In this document: positions 5,074 through 6,999 of the stretch, in pieces
Numbering within the stretch: position 1 is the stretch's first letter
How the letters are laid out: every line of letters begins with the position of its first letter
Source: Gammaproteobacteria bacterium GWE2_37_16
GTDB lineage: Bacteria; Pseudomonadota; Gammaproteobacteria; UBA9339
Direction: 5' to 3'
Length of the DNA: 6,999 nucleotides
NCBI GenBank assembly: GCA_001801285.1
Contig: MGXG01000065.1
Span: 1-6,999, forward strand
Translations under genes and position numbers: made by a program
The notes under the pieces: generated by a model
Told to the model about the DNA's origin: nothing
The model's database searches: none
Seen by the model: only the letters and a program-made list of their open reading frames with translations

Positions 5074-6999
5074 TCAATATGTTATGTTTTTAAGCCAAAA
5101 TTTTCTCTTACTGCTACGATAAATTTCAGGTAATAGTATTAATGATTGAGCGTTAAATCTAAAGGTAATAGCACCGGTAAATGCGGTGTTTAAAGTGTTA
5201 GCATGATTATCTTGATATCGGGTAACGATTTTATTGCTGGGAAAGTGGAAACGATTTAAATAACCAGTAGCAAATAAAACATACTCAGGCTGTACGGCAG
5301 CGACAAAGGTAGGTGAAGAAGAAGTTTGACTGCCATGATGGGGCGCAACAAGGATTTTTGTTCTTAAATTCTCTCCGGCATTTTTAACCAGAACCGTTTC
5401 TGCGGGAGTTTCAATATCGCCATTTAATAAAATACTGTTTTTGCCAGTGCTGATTTTTAAAACACAGGAAGCGTTATTGCCGGAAAAATCATTATTGTCA
5501 GAAGCAGGATGTAGAAAAGCAAAATCTACGCCATCCCAACGCCAACTTTGTCCAGCGTAACAATGCGTTGCCGGATGTGGTGCGAAAAAATCAGGGACGC
5601 TGGTTATGACTGAGTTAATTGGAATATTGTTGATGAGAGTTTTAGCGCCGCCACTGTGATCGGCATCACCATGACTTACCACAAGAGCGTCAATTTTATT
5701 TAGAGCGAAATTTTTTAAGTAAGGCAAAATTATTGTCGCGCCAGTGTCGGAATCAGCAAAAAACTTCGGTCCAGTATCGTAAATTAAAATATGGCTTTGC
5801 GTCCGAATAACGCTTGCTAAACCTTGCCCAACATCGAGTAATGTGAACCAAATTTCGCCATACTTTGGTGTGGGCGGAATATAAAAAAATAGCGGCAATA
5901 ACCAAATTATTCCGATGTAACGAGTAGGCAAGCCTTTAGGTGCAAGCAGTAACAAACACCCTAAAAGAGTGCTAATTAAAACCCAAATATTGCTGATTGC
6001 ATGCTGCCAACTTGCGATGGGTAATGATGCGAGCCATGCTAGCCAAAGCCAAATTAATCCGATCGCTTTGGTGGTGACAAGCAATACAGCGTGTCCCAAC
6101 ATTTCGTTGCCAAGCAATAATAATCCGCCGGTAAAACACAGTGGGATCACAACAAAACCAATCCAGGGCACAGCGATTGCATTACCAAAAAACGATACTA
6201 ATGGCGCTTGTTGAAATAGCATCAAAGTAAACGGCAATAAACCTAAGGTTAATGCTAATTGCAGGCGTCCATAACGCAATAATTTATGTTGTGTTTGTAT
6301 TCGACCGTGTAGAGCATAAATAATGAAAAAAACCGCAGCAAAAGAAAGCCAAAATCCAGAAGTTAAGCTAGAAAGTGGATTGATCAACAAGACGAAAAAA
6401 AGCGTTAGCAGTAAGGTGTAAAAGTTAACAAGATTGCGGCGCAGTAGCGTCCCAATCATAAAAACAGTGATCATAATTATGGCGCGTTGGGTTGGAATGG
6501 AAAACCCGGCTAGGGCGCTGTAAAAACAAGCGCTTAACAAAGCACTGATAGCGCCGACTTCCTGGGCTGGAATTAATAAACATAAACGCGGTAAAAGTTG
6601 CCAAAGTAATTTACCTAAATAAAACATCAATTCGGCAACAAAACCGATATGCAGTCCAGCGATAACTAAAAAATGGATGGTTCCCGTGCGTTGCAGAACC
6701 TGCCATTCATCGGCGTCAATATTGTTTTGATCACCTACTAGCAAGGCGACAATAAAGTTGGTATAGGTTTGATCGACTAAAGAATTGCGAATTTTCATTT
6801 CCCAGGATTGGCGAATGCGATCGATAAAATGGTGATACCAAGTAGAATTTAAACAATGATTGATCTGATTATTGACGACATAACCAGTAGCGCGAATATG
6901 ATTTTGCAAAAGATAAGCTTCATAATCAAATTCCCCGGGATTTTGAGTGCTGTGTGGGCGTTTTAAGCGAACCTGCAATTGCCATGTATCACCAACTTT
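5074..6999 (-). CDS. comEC: DNA internalisation competence protein ComEC/Rec2 (5' end outside window)
   Basis: ComEC forms the inner-membrane channel through which single-stranded DNA enters during natural transformation. The frame is open to the right edge, giving 641 visible codons (residue 1 at 6999-6997). Domains in order: the end of the DUF4131 domain, with L-K-R-P-H and N-P-G-E-F-D-Y-E (about 12-27); the multi-helix Competence domain (about 85-350) with I-A-G-L-H-I-G (113-119); then a metallo-beta-lactamase-like domain (about 380-610). That last domain has L-D-V-G-Q-G (388-393), Asp408 in Y-D-T-G, the metal motif H-G-D-A-D-H (443-448), Asp528 in L-N-G-D and A-P-H-H-G-S (552-557). The nuclease-type metal site looks complete. 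An internal TTG at 6978 can mimic a start, but the codons before it (K-V-G-D-T-W-Q) continue the conserved domain, so the real start is further right. Full-length gammaproteobacterial proteins are about 750-800 residues. comEC precedes msbA in many gammaproteobacteria; loss of transformability is common even where it is kept. Confidence 0.96.
   Translation of the reverse strand, partial: KVGDTWQLQVRLKRPHSTQNPGEFDYEAYLLQNHIRATGYVVNNQINHCLNSTWYHHFIDRIRQSWEMKIRNSLVDQTYTNFIVALLVGDQNNIDADEWQVLQRTGTIHFLVIAGLHIGFVAELMFYLGKLLWQLLPRLCLLIPAQEVGAISALLSACFYSALAGFSIPTQRAIIMITVFMIGTLLRRNLVNFYTLLLTLFFVLLINPLSSLTSGFWLSFAAVFFIIYALHGRIQTQHKLLRYGRLQLALTLGLLPFTLMLFQQAPLVSFFGNAIAVPWIGFVVIPLCFTGGLLLLGNEMLGHAVLLVTTKAIGLIWLWLAWLASLPIASWQHAISNIWVLISTLLGCLLLLAPKGLPTRYIGIIWLLPLFFYIPPTPKYGEIWFTLLDVGQGLASVIRTQSHILIYDTGPKFFADSDTGATIILPYLKNFALNKIDALVVSHGDADHSGGAKTLINNIPINSVITSVPDFFAPHPATHCYAGQSWRWDGVDFAFLHPASDNNDFSGNNASCVLKISTGKNSILLNGDIETPAETVLVKNAGENLRTKILVAPHHGSQTSSSPTFVAAVQPEYVLFATGYLNRFHFPSNKIVTRYQDNHANTLNTAFTGAITFRFNAQSLILLPEIYRSSKRKFWLKNITY

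Noticed and set aside
5074..6978. comEC as a complete 634-residue gene starting at TTG 6978
   Set aside because: The frame stays open to 6999 and the upstream codons continue the conserved ComEC N-terminal domain, so the gene is truncated by the window edge.

Overview
The window looks like a chromosomal segment of an AT-rich, Gram-negative gammaproteobacterium. It carries two lipid A/LPS genes (lpxB, msbA), a type IV pilin gene of the PilE group and the DNA-uptake channel gene comEC. The comEC-msbA order is the one known from E. coli and many relatives. The low G+C content and the protein flavour fit a Legionellales/Coxiella-like lineage, but that placement is inference and cannot be settled from this window.

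Layout, left to right. Positions 1-835 (minus) hold the N-terminal 278 codons of lpxB, which runs off the left edge. A short divergent intergenic region follows, containing a good sigma70 promoter (TTGACA, 17 bp, TATTGT) with two small palindromes inside it. This promoter faces a compact plus-strand cassette: a YefM/Phd-type antitoxin (1013-1258), a YoeB/Txe-type RNase toxin (1252-1518, 7 nt overlap) and an HNH nuclease-like protein (1511-1954, 8 nt overlap). The two overlaps suggest a translationally coupled three-gene operon rather than an ordinary toxin-antitoxin pair. The HNH stop codon lies inside a GTAG-type REP palindrome (1951-1973), followed by a 19-bp-arm imperfect inverted repeat (1991-2042).

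From 2053 to the right edge everything is on the minus strand: a small YvlD/phage-holin-family membrane protein (2053-2499), a REP pair in inverted orientation (2539-2640), pilE (2681-3100), msbA (3186-4976) and comEC (5074 to beyond 6999, its 5' end lies outside the window). comEC and msbA are 97 bp apart and msbA and pilE 85 bp apart, so they may share transcripts. No strong terminator was seen between them, and lpxK, which follows msbA in E. coli, is not present.

Functionally, LpxB makes the lipid A disaccharide precursor and MsbA flips the finished core-lipid A across the inner membrane. PilE-type pilins and ComEC act in type IV pilus function and DNA uptake. The toxin-antitoxin-HNH cassette with its flanking REP elements looks like the accessory part. 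The points most worth a second look are that three-gene cassette, its promoter/operator, and the REP family, whose copies differ partly by a compensatory stem change. No clearly new system is proven by the sequence alone.
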